Source: Kryptolebias marmoratus
Lineage: Eukaryota; Chordata; Actinopteri; Cyprinodontiformes; Rivulidae
Assembly (NCBI RefSeq): GCF_001649575.2
Contig: NC_051439.1
Coordinates: 8,906,859-8,970,858, forward strand
Length of the DNA: 64,000 bases
Direction: 5' to 3'
Of this stretch, positions 42,862-55,634 are shown one piece after another. The notes below the pieces were generated by a model, which worked only from the letters and a program-made list of their open reading frames with translations, had not been told where the DNA came from and searched no databases. Made by a program: the position numbers and the translations under genes. Within the stretch, counting starts at the first letter, position 1. Every line of letters begins with the position of its first letter.

Positions 42862-45800
42862 CTGAAACACACAAATGCATTTGAAGTAGACTGATTGTGC
42901 GCAATGAGGTCAGCAGTAGCAGGTGCAGCAGTTGCCTTACCTCAGTGGGGCACTTGAGGATATTTCTGGCATTTGTGAAATTGTTGTACATCTGTTTTTT
43001 ACCCACTGGCTCCAACTAGAGATAACAGAAACGTGTCTGAGCTCTGTTCATGAACAGGTAGCCTTCTTCCATTTGCTTCAGCCAGACTCACCATGTTATT
43101 CCACAAAGCAGCAGCCATGTCAGCGTGTCCTCGTTCACTGAAGTGGAAACAGTCCTCGGAGAAGTACGTGGTGTCAACCCTGCCTTCCTGGAGGAAGCAA
43201 ACACACCACTGTGTGTATTACGGGCTCTGAAGGGGACAGTTTCTGTCCCAGAGCTAAATGTTTGTACATTTGATGCACTGCGGAGTGGGCGTTGCACAGA
43301 TGGCTTACAGTATTTAATGGCACGACGGTATTTTTGAAAAAAGGCTGGATTACTACAGCAAAGTCCTCCCTGCCGTCGTAGCGACCTCCATACACCAGGT
43401 TTTCAGTCTCAATCTGACAGATGAATCCAGATGTTATTACTGTGGCTGTAAATTAGCCTTCTTTATCAAGATTTACCCAGAAGCACTTATTTTGGTTTAA
43501 CTGTTCTTGTCTACTAACTTGGAAATCCCGATTGATCCGTTTTATTTCGGCCAGCTCTGGTGAATCCTCTCCCGGTAACAAGAAGCAGGGGCAGACCTGC
43601 CTGTGGATCAGAAGAGACTTTCAACCGTATAAAAGAAAAATTGTAAAAAGGCAGTCTAATGCAACATAACAAATTCTTTGCAGAGAAATGGAGCAAGGGC
43701 AAAAGAAAAACATGTGGATTTTTAAAATACGTATTCAGGTCTCTTTCTTTAAAACTGCAAAATGGAGCATCAACCTTGGCAAAGGCTCTTTGAAGAACTC
43801 ACTCAATGTTAAATCGATATTAAGAAGTGTTTTTGACTAAAAGACACATTCTGCCTCAGTCTCGGTGGCCTTGGGTTTCAAAGAACGACTGGACCAAATG
43901 AACGTTGCCTACTTTTGTAACAAAGTGCACCCGAGACTGTCCCTCTTGACCCTGCGAAGACCTTCGATTTCCAGGATCTCCAAGATGCTGAGAATCGTTC
44001 TTGGGACCTCCAATGAAAAAAAGAGAAAACGAGATTGGATTAGAATTTATTCTTACACGGACCAATGATAATTTGAGGAATCTTAAGAAAATGTTAGCCT
44101 AAAAAATAGCTGTGTTCTTATTCAGAACAAAGCATCATCTCACCTCTTTGTAAAATATATCCAAGCTTGTCCTCATATGATGGCTGTAGTTCTGTGGTGA
44201 CAGGGAGGCCTGTGTGTTTTGCAGAGATTATTCATTAATTACTGATAAAGACACAGTTCACTCGTGCCTTATTAGCATTTCTGTTGCAGCCAGAGAAAAG
44301 CTGCATAATGAAGGGGTCAAGCCTGAATTTATTCACATCACTTCAGGAGCAGAGATAGATGTAAAAGCTTAAATAAACAATAAGCCACCACGGGCTCAGA
44401 GCTCATCTTCATTTGCTGCTTTTTGATATTCTGCTTTGAAGGACGAAAAGCAATACAGGAAGATCACTCGGTCAACGAGGCGTGAGGAGACTAATGGAGC
44501 GGGAACAGAAAAACAAGACGTAAAATAAAAAAACGGACAAACAGGATGGAGAGAGTCTGGGTTGACTTGTGTGTTGTTTATGCCTCTTAGAGAACAAGGC
44601 CTCTCACTGTGCCTGCTGCACTCAGACACAGGCTGAGATAGACAAAAAAAACCCTCTCATCTCAGTCTGACACAATAAAACCAGGAGGGGAGGGCTGCTC
44701 ACAAAGCCTCATTATTCTGCTCCAGTGCTCAGATCCAGTGATATCATGAGACAGCTCCGCACAGGACATCACACAACACCCAGGGACGTTTAACCACCGC
44801 ATTAAAAAAAATCGGTGCACCTTATTAGATCTGTGTTTGTGACGACTTCTTAAAGGGACTCACCCGGTCGTTGCAGTACTGACACAAGTCATTGCCTCCA
44901 ATGAAGAGGGTCACAAGTTTCCAGTCATTCTGAAAATCTATTGTCTGTTTACATCCAATAGATCGTGGAGAATTCAGAGAAACAGACAAACAGGGCCATG
45001 ATTACTATGAAATATTATAATTCAACCATATTAAATCACAGACTGGATTCCAGTCACTTTTAAACTCACAGAGTCATTTCTCATGGCATCAATCAGACGT
45101 CGGACCTGCTCCGGGATTCCTCTGCGTGAGATTAAATATCATAAAGTGATAGTTTTCTAATAAAATGAAATGCTGGCAGTGTTGCACGGCAGTACATAAC
45201 GTGCAAACGTTAAGGCTTACGCTATCTTGGCCCCGGATACAGCCACGTTGAAGCCGGTCTGCTTTTTGCCAGTCCCCTTGGACATCCCTTTGATGTCAGG
45301 ATTGAACTTCTTGAGGATATCTGATGTAAAAATGACAAAATATGACACAATACAGAATTTCACTGCAAGAAAGACAGGGCACTAGTTTTTGTTCTGACTA
45401 AGGCTGTCATCTGGTGGTGTTAGTGTGCATTACAGTGAGGAAAAAACGTGGCTTACTTGGGAGTGTCGTGACAGTCTCGAGAGTATGATCCCCTCCGATG
45501 CTTGGTGATCGAAACCAGACAAGAAATGCAGGAAATGTTCATGATGCAACATGAATGTGATTATGGAGTGAGTGCGATGTGTCTCACCTCCATGACACGC
45601 CTCTGTATTCAGTTTTTAGTTGCAGCAGATTATTTGCCTTGGCACCAAAGCCAGCCTACACGCAGGAAACAGTGAAGGTTTTCAGGCGTATGCTCTTCTG
45701 TTCTGTCCTCTGCTGTATTACATTAAAACTGAACTTGCTGGGACCTAACTCGTATTTTTAGACTTAGTCAAACCCAGAAAACTTTACAAATCTATAAAAC

Positions 45801-48800
45801 AAGGACAAACGTGATGCTTTCTAAAAGCGTTTATATGAAGAAGACAGCTAAAGGTAGCTGAAATCTTTATGTGTAGCTGTAGTACATGGGTCAAATTTCT
45901 TTTCACTTTGAGCTACTTTTAGGATTTTTTTTCTCCATATGATCAAACCACCTGTCTCCGTCTGTATTGGCATGAACCTACCGTTATCGAGTCTCCTAAA
46001 GCAGCCACCACCTTGATATCTGCTGGACGTAATCTGTGAACTAACAAAAGCCCAGTATGAATATTTTTTAAACATTTTATTCCTTAAGATCTTACTGAGT
46101 GTCGCCTGGATCCTTACCTGAAATGGGTACAGAATTGGATGGAGCTGTATGAGCACAGGAGAAGTCACTACCCCAGTTCTAAAAATAACAAAGATATATA
46201 TTAGGTATTATCAGTGAGAATAAATAAACTCTATAGAATAAATGCATGCTTTGCTAAAATAGGGGAAAATAGGGATAACATACGTTAACTGGAGGGAGAG
46301 TTGGTAGAGGGCCTAGAAATGTGTAGTTGCTATTAAGAGCTGTTCGCAAGAATGGGTTTGTCTGTAGTGGAAACATAATTAAGATCAGTTTCATTGCATG
46401 CAAGTGTTTCAAAAACAGTAGAGTAATCTAAAGGTTTTAATATGAATGAATACCTTGGAGGGACATTTCAGTTCTATTCCAGCAGTGAAGTCTTCTCTGA
46501 AGGTCTTGTTGCCCACTGGCTCCAGCTAAGAGAGAGTGACAGTCTTTGATTTAATATCAGAGAAACCATAAGAGAAACGTCCACCGATGGAGCAAACTTT
46601 ACCATGTTGTTCCAAAGGGATCGAGCCATGAGCGTGTGAGCTTTCTGGCTGAGGTGAAAACAGTCCGGTGTGAAGTAAGAGCGATCAGGTCGGCCATCCT
46701 TTAAAAAAGGAGGTATAAGCAAAACACCGTAAGAAAACAGGAAGAAACAGTTAAAGAAGAGAGAGGATTTGGATCCACATCTGATCGTTCTTACCTCTAA
46801 CGTGGGAATAGACATCTCTCTGAAGAAAGGCTGCAGCACCACAGTAAAGTTGTTGTGTGTGTCGTACCGCCCGGAGTCAATTAGCTCTCTCATAGCAAGC
46901 TTAAAAGTAAAAAACACAATTTTCTGATACATGGTATATGAATATGTGCTTCATTAACTTCCTAAATGTTCCCAAATGTTCCCCTTTGAACAGATGGTTC
47001 ATGGGGGGAATTCCAAAAATGGGATTTTGTTTTTTCAAAACAATTATTTAAAACAGTGGTTACATTTAAAATGCACATAAAATTAGCTGAAAACCTGATA
47101 GGCTCTGTTGAAGTCAATTAACCACTGCAGTTCAGATGATCCCTCAATGGGCTTCACCACGCAGGGGCAAACTAACCTGAAACACGAAAATTGCCCCGGT
47201 GAATAGTCATGGGTGTTTAAACGGTCAAACTGCATGAGCAAAACGTGACTGACCTTACAAGCCAGGTGGGACAATTCAACAATTTATTCTTGTGCAGATC
47301 CCGCAGTGGTACAATATTAAACAGCTCTACCAAATTGACGATGGCACGAGGCACCTGGAAGACAAAGATCACTTTATAGGCTTTCTGTATTTGTGTGGGG
47401 ACACTGGTGCAAGAAGATGACAGCATACCTCATTGTGGAGCAGGTCCAAAGCTTGACGGATTCGACTGACCACATTGCTGGGTGAAGCGAGGATCTGAAG
47501 GGGAAAAAAAAGGTGTTTTCACTCAATATATTTTATATGATCATGGCTTAAAAGGAAAAAAAAAACAGATTATTAATCAGATTTTTGCTCCTTTGTAAAT
47601 CGCTCAAGATTAAACTGTACATGCAAATACGGCGTTTTGGACCATAATTAAGCAAAGCTAATGCAAAATTGAAAATAACTGAAAATGTGTGGGGAAAAGT
47701 GTGCTCACGCTGTCTGTGCAGAAGTCACATATGTCATTGCCACCGATGAACATGGTGATCACTTTCCAGTCGTTGTGGAAATCGATGCGCTAAAGAGGCC
47801 AACAGGTAAATGTTTATCAGTTATATGTCAAGACGTGACTAAGATAATATTTACTGGAGCCAATAAATGCATGTACCGAGTCATTCTTCATTATGTCCAC
47901 CAGAGTGCGCACCTGTTGTACCATATCACTGTAAATAAGAGCAAGGTTTTATAATAGCAGCAAACTGATGAAATGTATTTTTCTTCATTTGGAATAAAAA
48001 GTGCAGTAAGACGAGTTTAAACTGACTGACCCGCTCACTGCTCCTGGCACAGCCTGATTCAGAAAGGCTCCTGGACTGTCCTCAGAACCGACTCCCTCTG
48101 AGAATCCAGTCAGGGAGGGGTTAAACTCCCTCAGGATGTCTGCAAAAAAGCACAAATTGTTTATTTAAAAAAAACATACACAAAAAGTATATCCAGATGC
48201 TTTCTGTACGAGAAGGAAAGTTCTATGTTTCATAAAAATTGAAGTAAAACATTCCTTAATATCTGCTGGTGTAGATTCTCAGTCATCCAGGCCATGGTAA
48301 ATTCAAAAAAAGTTAAAAAACAAAAACAACTGGACTTCTATTCTGTAGCTGAAGACGTTTCGCTTCTCATCCGAGGAGCTTTCTCAATTCAGAAATAGAG
48401 AGTGTGGNNNNNNNNNNNNNNNNNNNNNNNNNNNNNNNNNNNNNNNNNNNNNNNNNNNNNNNNNNNNNNNNNNNNNNNNNNNNNNNNNNNNNNNNNNNNN
48501 NNNNNNNNNNNNNNNNNNNNNNNNNNNNNNNNNNNNNNNNNNNNNNNNNNNNNNNNNNNNNNNNNNNNNNNNNNNNNNNNNNNNNNNNNNNNNNNNNNNN
48601 NNNNNNNNNNNNNNNNNNNNNNNNNNNNNNNNNNNNNNNNNNNNNNNNNNNNNNNNNNNNNNNNNNNNNNNNNNNNNNNNNNNNNNNNNNNNNNNNNNNN
48701 NNNNNNNNNNNNNNNNNNNNNNNNNNNNNNNNNNNNNNNNNNNNNNNNNNNNNNNNNNNNNNNNNNNNNNNNNNNNNNNNNNNNNNNNGGAGAGGTTGTT

Positions 48801-51800
48801 TGGTCTCTCCAATATAAAGGTCTGAACATTCTTCGCTGCACTGAACTGCAGACACAACTCCGCTCAGTTTGGGTTTGGGTGTTTTGTCCTTAGGGTGGAC
48901 CAGCCTCTGTCTGAGAGTCCTGTTGGGTTTGAAATGTACTGGGATGTTGTGTTTGGAGAAAATCCTTCTGAGTTTCTCGGAAAAACAGCATCCAAAGTTT
49001 TTATTCTTAAATGTAACTCATTTATGGAAGCTCTTAAAGGAAACAAACATACTTGGCAGAGTTGTCACGGTGGTTATATTTTCATCACCTCCGATGCTAA
49101 AAATTGGAGAAGAAAAGTGTTAAATGAAGCTAAAAAAGCAACAACCTATAGTTATTTTCCTACACTGTCACAATGCAAACACCTCACCTCCATGACAGTC
49201 CTCTGTATTCAGTAATCACTAACAAGAGGTTGTCGTTCTTTGCACCCACACCATTGGCTGCCTGCAAAAATGCCAGATGTGTGACGACTAAAGCCAGTAG
49301 AAACAAGACAAGATATCACTCAAACCTCTACAAAGTCCTTTGCAAATAGTTAGATTATTACTATTATTATTTTCACATCTGTCATCATTTGATTTACTTT
49401 CACTTATTCCTTGTCTTCTGTATTTATGTTGAGTTGAAGCACGAAGGAAACAGCTGTCAGATATTGTAAATTTTCATGTTGCACTAATGGCAAAAGGTTG
49501 TCAGAAAGTGTATTTTGATTAATATCGCCTGCTGACACGAAATCAGGGTGATCATGTAGTTGTCTGTGTACGTGGGAAAGCGTGTGTTGGCTTTTTTGCT
49601 TGCTTGTTAACAAAATAATCCATGAATCACTGGGCGGAAGAAGGGAAAACACTCACTGTCAGAGAGTCGCCCACAGCTGCCACCACCTTGATATCTGCAG
49701 GTCTGAGCTCATGAACTACGCAGGAGAAAAAAAAAACAGCTTTGTTTAGTAGATTTAGTGAAAATATTTTTTTCTTAAACATAATAGAGGTTATAATTAT
49801 ACCTGATGTGGGTGGGGTTGGAGATGGACTGCGATCTGTGCAAGGCACCTCAGTACCCATTGACTGAAAACAGATAGAAAATGATATAAAAATCTTAATA
49901 TGAAACTGTTAATCTACAATCTGGTTGTGAATTTGTGGAGGAAAAAAGACTCCTACAAGCTCTGCTGGTGCAGAAGCTTTCCTGTAAACCTCCTGCTCTC
50001 TTTCACTGGGGGAGTTTATCTCTGTTCGCAGAAAAGGATGCTCCTTCAAGGATAAAAACAAAGAAACAAATATGAGTTCAGAAATCAGCCACAGAACTTT
50101 GAAACTGACTATGTCTGTATGATTCACCTGTGTTGGACAGGGAAAGGTGTCGTCTGTGACCTCAGCTTGACCCGCTGCTGGTTGGAGCTGAAGGAAGCAA
50201 AAGTTTCATAAGTTAAGCTTTGGGAGGTCACATCTGTGCAGTCAATGACTGTTTAACAGAACTGATTACATAAATGTTCAGCATACCTAAATGCAGTTTA
50301 GGAGAAAATCTCCCTGACTTTTATCTCACGAGGTTAATCTTTACATCTCTTATCTAATCTGTGAGACAAACTCTAATCACTGTTCGATCTTGCTTTTAAT
50401 TTGACTGTCAGCGATGACCCTGTCCGGCCTCAGGATCTGCGTCATGCCGCTGTGTCGCACAGCCCTTAGTAAAACGCACACACTGTTCTTTTATGGCATT
50501 TGGGCCGTTCGTTTATCAGAGCTTACCAGATTTGTCCACAGCTGAACAGCCAGCTGGTTGAGATCAGACAGGTTCTCCTTTAAAGAAACATGCCACATAT
50601 AGAAGTTACACATTAGCTAAAATTATTTCATGAAATGTTACTGGAAAGGCAGGGTTTATAACTCGCCACTGATCATATTGCTGATAGTAACAGGCCTTTA
50701 GGGTTACATTTCTCTTTACTTACAGAGTCTGAGCTGAAGTCCAAGATAACTGGGGAAGACTGAAGCACAACAGTGAAGTCGTCATCTTTGTGGTACCACA
50801 CGGAGTTTCTCAAAAGATGGCTTAAAGAGTCCTGGAAGCAAGTGCAGAATTATCAAAAGGGCAGTAAAATAGCTCGGCAAGCTGGAAATCACACAAAAGC
50901 CATCAGTGTTTTACCTGCAGTGCTTTCAGAAAAGCTGCTCTTTGCAGGCCTTGGCTTCTGACTTTATCTCCCATGCATTTACATCTGTTGTAAAATAAAA
51001 AAAGGCAAACACGTGAATTGAACACACCTTTACAAATGACAAACTAATAAAACTATAAGCTGCAACAAAATGAAAAGCTGTTTGCAAGACAATCACTTTT
51101 CTTCCCGAGGATATCCACTCCAGACCACCACGTGAACTAAAGCGTGATGCAACTGTAAAGAAATACACAACATTTTAATATTATTTCCTCTTCAGTACAC
51201 TCATGGCAATAAAAATGTGTTTTACAATAAATTTTATACCCGATTCTGCAGAACCTGAAGAGCTGCGTCTACTTCCTGCACTGCAGTTTTAACATTCGCA
51301 GCAGCCTGTAATCATTTATAAACCCATCATTAAATCATTAAAGCACACATTATTGTTGATTTCAGACATGAAATAAAGACTCTTACTTGATGTGAACAGG
51401 CACACGTTAGATCTGCCGGGACAAACAGCAGCACAATCTTCCAGTCGCTCATCTGCTAGAACATGAAGTCAGAGGGGAAATTTGAATTTCTGTTCGCAAA
51501 GTGAAGAGTTAACTATAACTTTGATGTGTCATATTAACCAAACCTAACAAAGCATTTGCCCAAATAAAACTGAAATAAACACGGCTCTGTAAAATAAAAT
51601 GCTTATAAGTCTAGTAAACAGATTTGGATAAATAGGTTATACCTGATGAGAAAGAGACAGCTCCTCAGCTTCCTGTAGTAAGCTCCTGCAACACATTACC
51701 TCACATATGAGAAAAGATGCAACAAATGCTACTCAGATTACAAGCTTGTCTTAAAGACATAAAAATCTGGATGACTTTTAGTTTTTAGTATTTAAACTCA

Positions 51801-54800
51801 GACAGGTTGTGGTTTTAGGACCTGAACACCTTCAGAACAAACTTTGCAGGCTTTCACTGCCTCTGGATGGCATCAACTTGGCTTCCATTAGTAAAGTAAA
51901 GAACCTTGGTGTGATTTTTGATCAGGATGTTGTTTAACTCCAACATTAAAAATGTCATCAGGACCACTTTCTTCCACTTGCACAATATTATCAAACTTAA
52001 AAACATTTTGTCACAAAATGATGCAGAAAAACTCGTCCAAGCATTTATCACTTCTAGATTGGACTATTGTAATTTTTTATTATATGGTGTCCAAAAAACT
52101 CTTTAAAGTCTTCAGATGATCAAAATGCTGCTGCCAGAGTTCTGATGAGAGTTAGGAGGAGAGATCAGATTTCTCCAGTTTTTCCCCTATTTAGTTTTTC
52201 TCTCCATTGGCTTCCTGTCAAATTAAGAACAGGATTTAAAATCTTCCTCCTAACATACAAAGCTCTCAACAACCAAGCTCCATCTTATATTAAAGATCTT
52301 CTTGTTCCATATTTTCCTAACAGAGCACGTCGCTCTCAGACTGCAGGTTTACTTCTGGTTCCTAGAGTTTCTAAAAGTAGCTCAGGAGGCAGAGCTTTCA
52401 GTTCTTGTGGAACCAGCTTCCAGTTTCTGTCTGTGAGGCTGACTTCCTGTCTACTTTTAAGACGAGGATTAAGACTTTCCTTTCTGATAAATCCTATAGT
52501 TAGGGTTGGTTTGGGTTTCCTGAGCTCTCCCTTAGTTCTGCTGCTATAGGCTCAGACTGCTGGAAGGACAAACTGACCACATTTCCTCTCTCTGCTGCTG
52601 CCTTTACTCGCTCTACTCTCCATGTTTATACATGCAGATATTGTGTTTTTTTTAGAACTTTCTTCTAATAGAAACTCCACCTGGACCAATCGTTCTGTGT
52701 TTGTCTGTGTCTCTTTCCTGTCCTCTCAAACCCCAGCCAGTTGAGGCAGATGGCTGCTTCTACTGAGCCCGGTTCTGGTTCTGCTGGAGGTTTTTTCCTG
52801 TTTAAAGGGAGTTGTTCCTTTCCACTGCGGCCAACACACTTCTCAGGATTAGAGATTGTGCCAAAGTGAAGATTCAACACAGGTCGCTGCTTCTGAGTTG
52901 GATTTATGACTTTAATTGTTTTTTTCTTTAGTACAGTGTCCTGAGATGACTTTTGGCGCTACATGAATAAACTGAATTGAATTAAATGTTCACATATACA
53001 TACAATAACTATTATATGTTACCTGGGCGGCACTGAGGTCTGATCCACATGTTGAATAGTCACGGCTGGATTAAACATGGACAGCAGCTCTGTTCAAACA
53101 TGAAGCCCTTAATGATTAAGATGTGGGTGAAATAACAACATGACACAGCAGAATATTTAGATTTCAAGGTTATTGTTTGCGTGAACAGCAGAGCTGGCAG
53201 AAACAGTTTTATTCATGCAGGTTGTTACACTTATTGTGATGTTGAAGGAAGGTCAGAGCTGGGTTTATGGCCAGCTATCTTAGTCTTACAGATAAGCTGG
53301 ACAAAACTGCACATTATAGACCTCATAGGTTTTCCGCAATACATTCTGCACTTGAGCTGAACCCTCTGCAGACTTTAAAGGCAGTGCTTTCAAATACTTA
53401 ATTCATGAACCAGAATCATGTAAGGAGCACATGTTTTAATCAAAATCCACTCAGTGTTTAGGAGGGGATTAGAGCTAACCACTGCGAGTAATTAATCATT
53501 AATCCCAAACAAGGTTGAAAAACAAAGCATTAGAAATATAAATCAAGATTTTAGACAAGATTTTAAAAGTCAAAGTCCTAATTATTGGTTGAAAATTGTA
53601 TGATTTTCAACATCACCACTCAATTTTAACAATAAATGTACTATTTACTGCTTAAAAGTGAGGGTCTATCTTACCTGCTAGTCTACTGATAACTCTGGAT
53701 GCTTCATTTCTAACAATGAAAAAGACACATTGTAAGAAAGTGAAGTATATGTTCAACATTTATTATATGTGAATTAAATATAGCTTTGTCTGGAATTATT
53801 CAAGCATGTGCGTTTCATCTCATTTTTTCCTGTGTACCTGTGTGAAGGAGGTATTCCCAGTGCGTAAAGTCCGGAGACTTCAGCAGCTGTGATTTTATGA
53901 ACCGATGCTGAAAAAAACAAGCAAATCAATTTTTTTTTAAGAATTTGGTTTATCACCAGACAATATGAGGATGGATGATGATGCCTAAACAAAATAATTG
54001 CTCAGATTCACAGCAGTTTTGCATGAACACTGATGAGTGTGCCGTACATTACCTGAGGAAGATGGGCGTGAAAGGGCAGGTATTGGTGGGCAAAGCATGG
54101 ACATGTAACTTCCTGCCTGTAGCACACACAAACAAACTGTTATTGGCAATAAATCCTAAAAATTTAAAGAATAAATATGTGAATCTGTTAATAATTGTCA
54201 GTACCGTTTTAGATTTAGCTGCAGCAAGTCCACTTTTATGCAGATCCGATCCAACATGATCTATATCTGACCAAAGGCAAAAACAAATGCAATTTTTGAA
54301 CAAACTTGCAACTTAAGTTGTCATCATAAAACTAACAGAAAGAAGACTTTAATGCCTCTGGTTTGTTCGTTTTCCTAAAGAGACATGTTTTTGAACAAAC
54401 TAGTCCTTTTCTATACTGGCAAAAGTTTGGACATTTTGTTTTAACTAACATTTTAAACTTACTCTGAACTGTTCACCTCTATAAAAGTTAGACATTATAT
54501 ATCACTGGTGAAAGTTTAAACTCTGCAAGACACAGGCAAAGTATCAGCCACTGCAGACGCAGACAGATGGTTTGCTAAGTGCTGCCTTGAATCAGCAAAC
54601 AGTGTGACAAACACACAAAAAGACCTCGGACAACAGGTTGGCTATTTAGTTACTAGATCCCTCTGATCTCATCACATGGCTATGCGCGCAAAGTTCTGTT
54701 TCCTAAATTAATCAGTGTGCTAATTAAAGTTGTGGGATCGTTTATGCGGTTTACCTGACATTGCAGCACAGAGTCCAAGAAGGGATGCCAGAATCAGGAG

Positions 54801-54815
54801 GGCAGATCTAGCCAT
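42604..54815 (-). CDS. plb1: Phospholipase B1, membrane-anchored, three SGNH/GDSL units, 43 coding exons
   Basis: Brush-border type ecto-phospholipase B / lipase that removes fatty acids from both positions of glycerophospholipids. I traced 43 coding exons on the minus strand; every junction is GT/AG and in phase, giving 1,095 residues. Order: signal peptide ([18 protein letters not shown]), unit 1 without catalytic motifs, unit 2 (catalytic Ser360), unit 3 (Ser720), a Thr/Ser-rich stalk (about 1022-1042), one transmembrane helix (about 1050-1074) and a short basic tail ending NGTVF. Mammalian PLB1 has about 1,450 residues and four units, so this gene has one unit fewer. N-terminal exons are 54755-54815 (signal peptide) and 54205-54266 (linker); the other exons are listed under the units. 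ppp1cb follows in the same orientation, as in human. Introns hold a Penelope-like element and an L2-like element. Confidence 0.93.
42941..46178 (-). other. plb1: plb1 unit 3: complete catalytic SGNH repeat
   Basis: Exons: 46118-46178, 45982-46040, 45588-45655, 45457-45500, 45221-45320, 45070-45121, 44864-44944, 44144-44209, 43913-44007, 43519-43600, 43309-43413, 43092-43187 and 42941-43015. The nucleophile block reads GDSI rather than GDSL (Ser720). GGND (Asn828) and DCFH (Asp965, His968) are intact. NWGSDFSC before the unit and FNVAVSGAK resemble the last (fourth) repeat of mammalian PLB1, so the deleted or never-gained unit is an internal one. Exon lengths nearly copy those of unit 2. Confidence 0.92.
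48265..48995 (-). mobile_element. Penelope-like retroelement fragment with GIY-YIG region, in a plb1 intron
   Basis: The minus strand reads [13 protein letters not shown], then (after a frameshift) [20 protein letters not shown], the entry to the GIY-YIG endonuclease of Penelope-like elements. It then runs into the assembly gap. Beyond the gap lies the terminal block containing GAAGACGTTTCGCTTCTCAT, typical of fish copies. It sits between plb1 exons 49053-49096 and 48031-48139. Confidence 0.8.
48408..48788. other. Assembly gap (381 N)
   Basis: Run of N inside the Penelope-like element. Apparent reading frames across it are meaningless. Confidence 1.
49957..54116 (-). other. plb1: plb1 unit 1: degenerate, non-catalytic SGNH repeat
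   Basis: Exons: 54053-54116, 53838-53907, 53675-53709, 53023-53089, 51643-51685, 51387-51452, 51240-51305, 51097-51152, 50915-50984, 50724-50831, 50527-50577, 50128-50187 and 49957-50043. The GDSL position reads ALGIPPS, the GGND block reads FVPADL, and the DxxH histidine is missing (FSSDSENLSD). Structural landmarks survive: [30 protein letters not shown], the FTVVLQ strand and [10 protein letters not shown]. The mammalian first repeat is also known to lack GDSL, so this is an old pseudo-enzyme unit rather than recent decay. The frame stays open and phases are kept, which implies selection for a structural or pro-domain role. Confidence 0.85.
51800..52990 (+). mobile_element. L2/CR1-like LINE fragment in a plb1 intron
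   Basis: Plus-strand frames include [15 protein letters not shown] (52,046-52,090) and [20 protein letters not shown] (52,199 onward), then the C-terminal RT-like end with frameshifts. The 3' end carries TGCTGGAGGTTTTTTCCTG and a GAATTGAATT tail (52,972-52,985). It lies between plb1 exons 53023-53089 and 51643-51685, opposite in orientation to the gene. Confidence 0.85.
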
Positions 54816-54999
54816 GACGCAGTGAGATATAGAGTGACTTTCACACTGAGGGGTTTGTGTGTCTACCTCCTCTTTTCCCCCCCCCCTTACCTTCAGACTG
54901 TGGCTATAAAAGCACACTGTACCTGTGAAGGGGCGTGGAGAAAGCAAAGAGCCCAGAAAGAGTAAAGTGTTACCAAAAAGGAGGAAAACATTAGATGTG

Positions 55000-55500
55000 A
55001 AGGAGGCACTCTTTCCTGTATTTTTAATATAGCGTTTTATAGTTCTTGAACAATAATAAACAATGAAGGAAGTCAGTCATATCAGCGCCTCCTTGGTTTC
55101 TGTTTTACGCTAAAACAAACAACTATCCTCATATCTTGATAGAAAGTAAACTGACTACTTTTGAAGTCGGTGAGATGTTAAGATGCATTTATGACCGTCA
55201 CCATGACACCTAATAAATTATGCCGAATGTGTTTATTGGTAGAATGTTGCATAGTGATTTAGAAACAATTCAGGTACCTCTTCTGTATCTTCCCATGACA
55301 ATACTGAGCCAAAGACGTACACGGAACAAAACATAGAGTTAAAATATTAAAGAAAGGACTAGTATTTGCCGAAGAGATGCACATTGCCAGAGTTTTAAAC
55401 TAAGATTACCTAATGCTGAGAGATGACAACTGCCTAGCTGTTTTTGTCAAACCTTGAAAGTAACATTATGCGCAATCTTGTGCAATGTCACAAGATGGCT
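55000..55500. other. Intergenic sequence, nothing recognised
   Basis: Region upstream of plb1 with no coding or named repeat signal. Confidence 0.5.
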
Positions 55501-55509
55501 CCATAAAGG

Positions 55510-55586
55510 TATGTGTTAAGGATCACTCTCAGCTACTACCACATCAAATTTTAGCTTAATATCTGTAAAACTGGCTGAATTATATG

Positions 55587-55634
<48 letters not shown>

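Larger units (their letters stand above)
46284..49863 (-). other. plb1: plb1 unit 2: complete catalytic SGNH repeat
   Basis: Exons: 49803-49863, 49657-49715, 49188-49261, 49053-49096, 48031-48139, 47877-47928, 47709-47789, 47429-47494, 47254-47354, 47095-47176, 46795-46899, 46603-46698, 46454-46525 and 46284-46361. Motifs are [19 protein letters not shown] (Ser360), YRGLSWS, the oxyanion block [11 protein letters not shown] (Asn473), CPCVV, the FTVVLQPFF strand and DCFH (Asp612, His615). Exon 47254-47354 uses the downstream donor (AAG then GTCAGT), because the upstream GTAAGG would break phase. The Penelope-like element and the 381-base gap lie in the intron between 49053 and 48139. Confidence 0.92.

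Noticed and set aside
42614..42865. Plus-strand 83-codon frame
   Set aside because: Antisense of the plb1 last exon, with no family features.
47259..47354. Upstream GTAAGG donor for this plb1 exon
   Set aside because: It would leave the next exon out of frame. The GTCAGT donor five bases on restores phase and gives the conserved LVCPCV block.
48367..48893. Several 137-163 codon frames
   Set aside because: They are mostly undefined residues across the N gap. Only the short Penelope-like part is meaningful.
54905..54912. TATAAAAG near the plb1 start as its TATA box
   Set aside because: The motif is on the plus strand and points away from plb1, so it was not annotated as its promoter.
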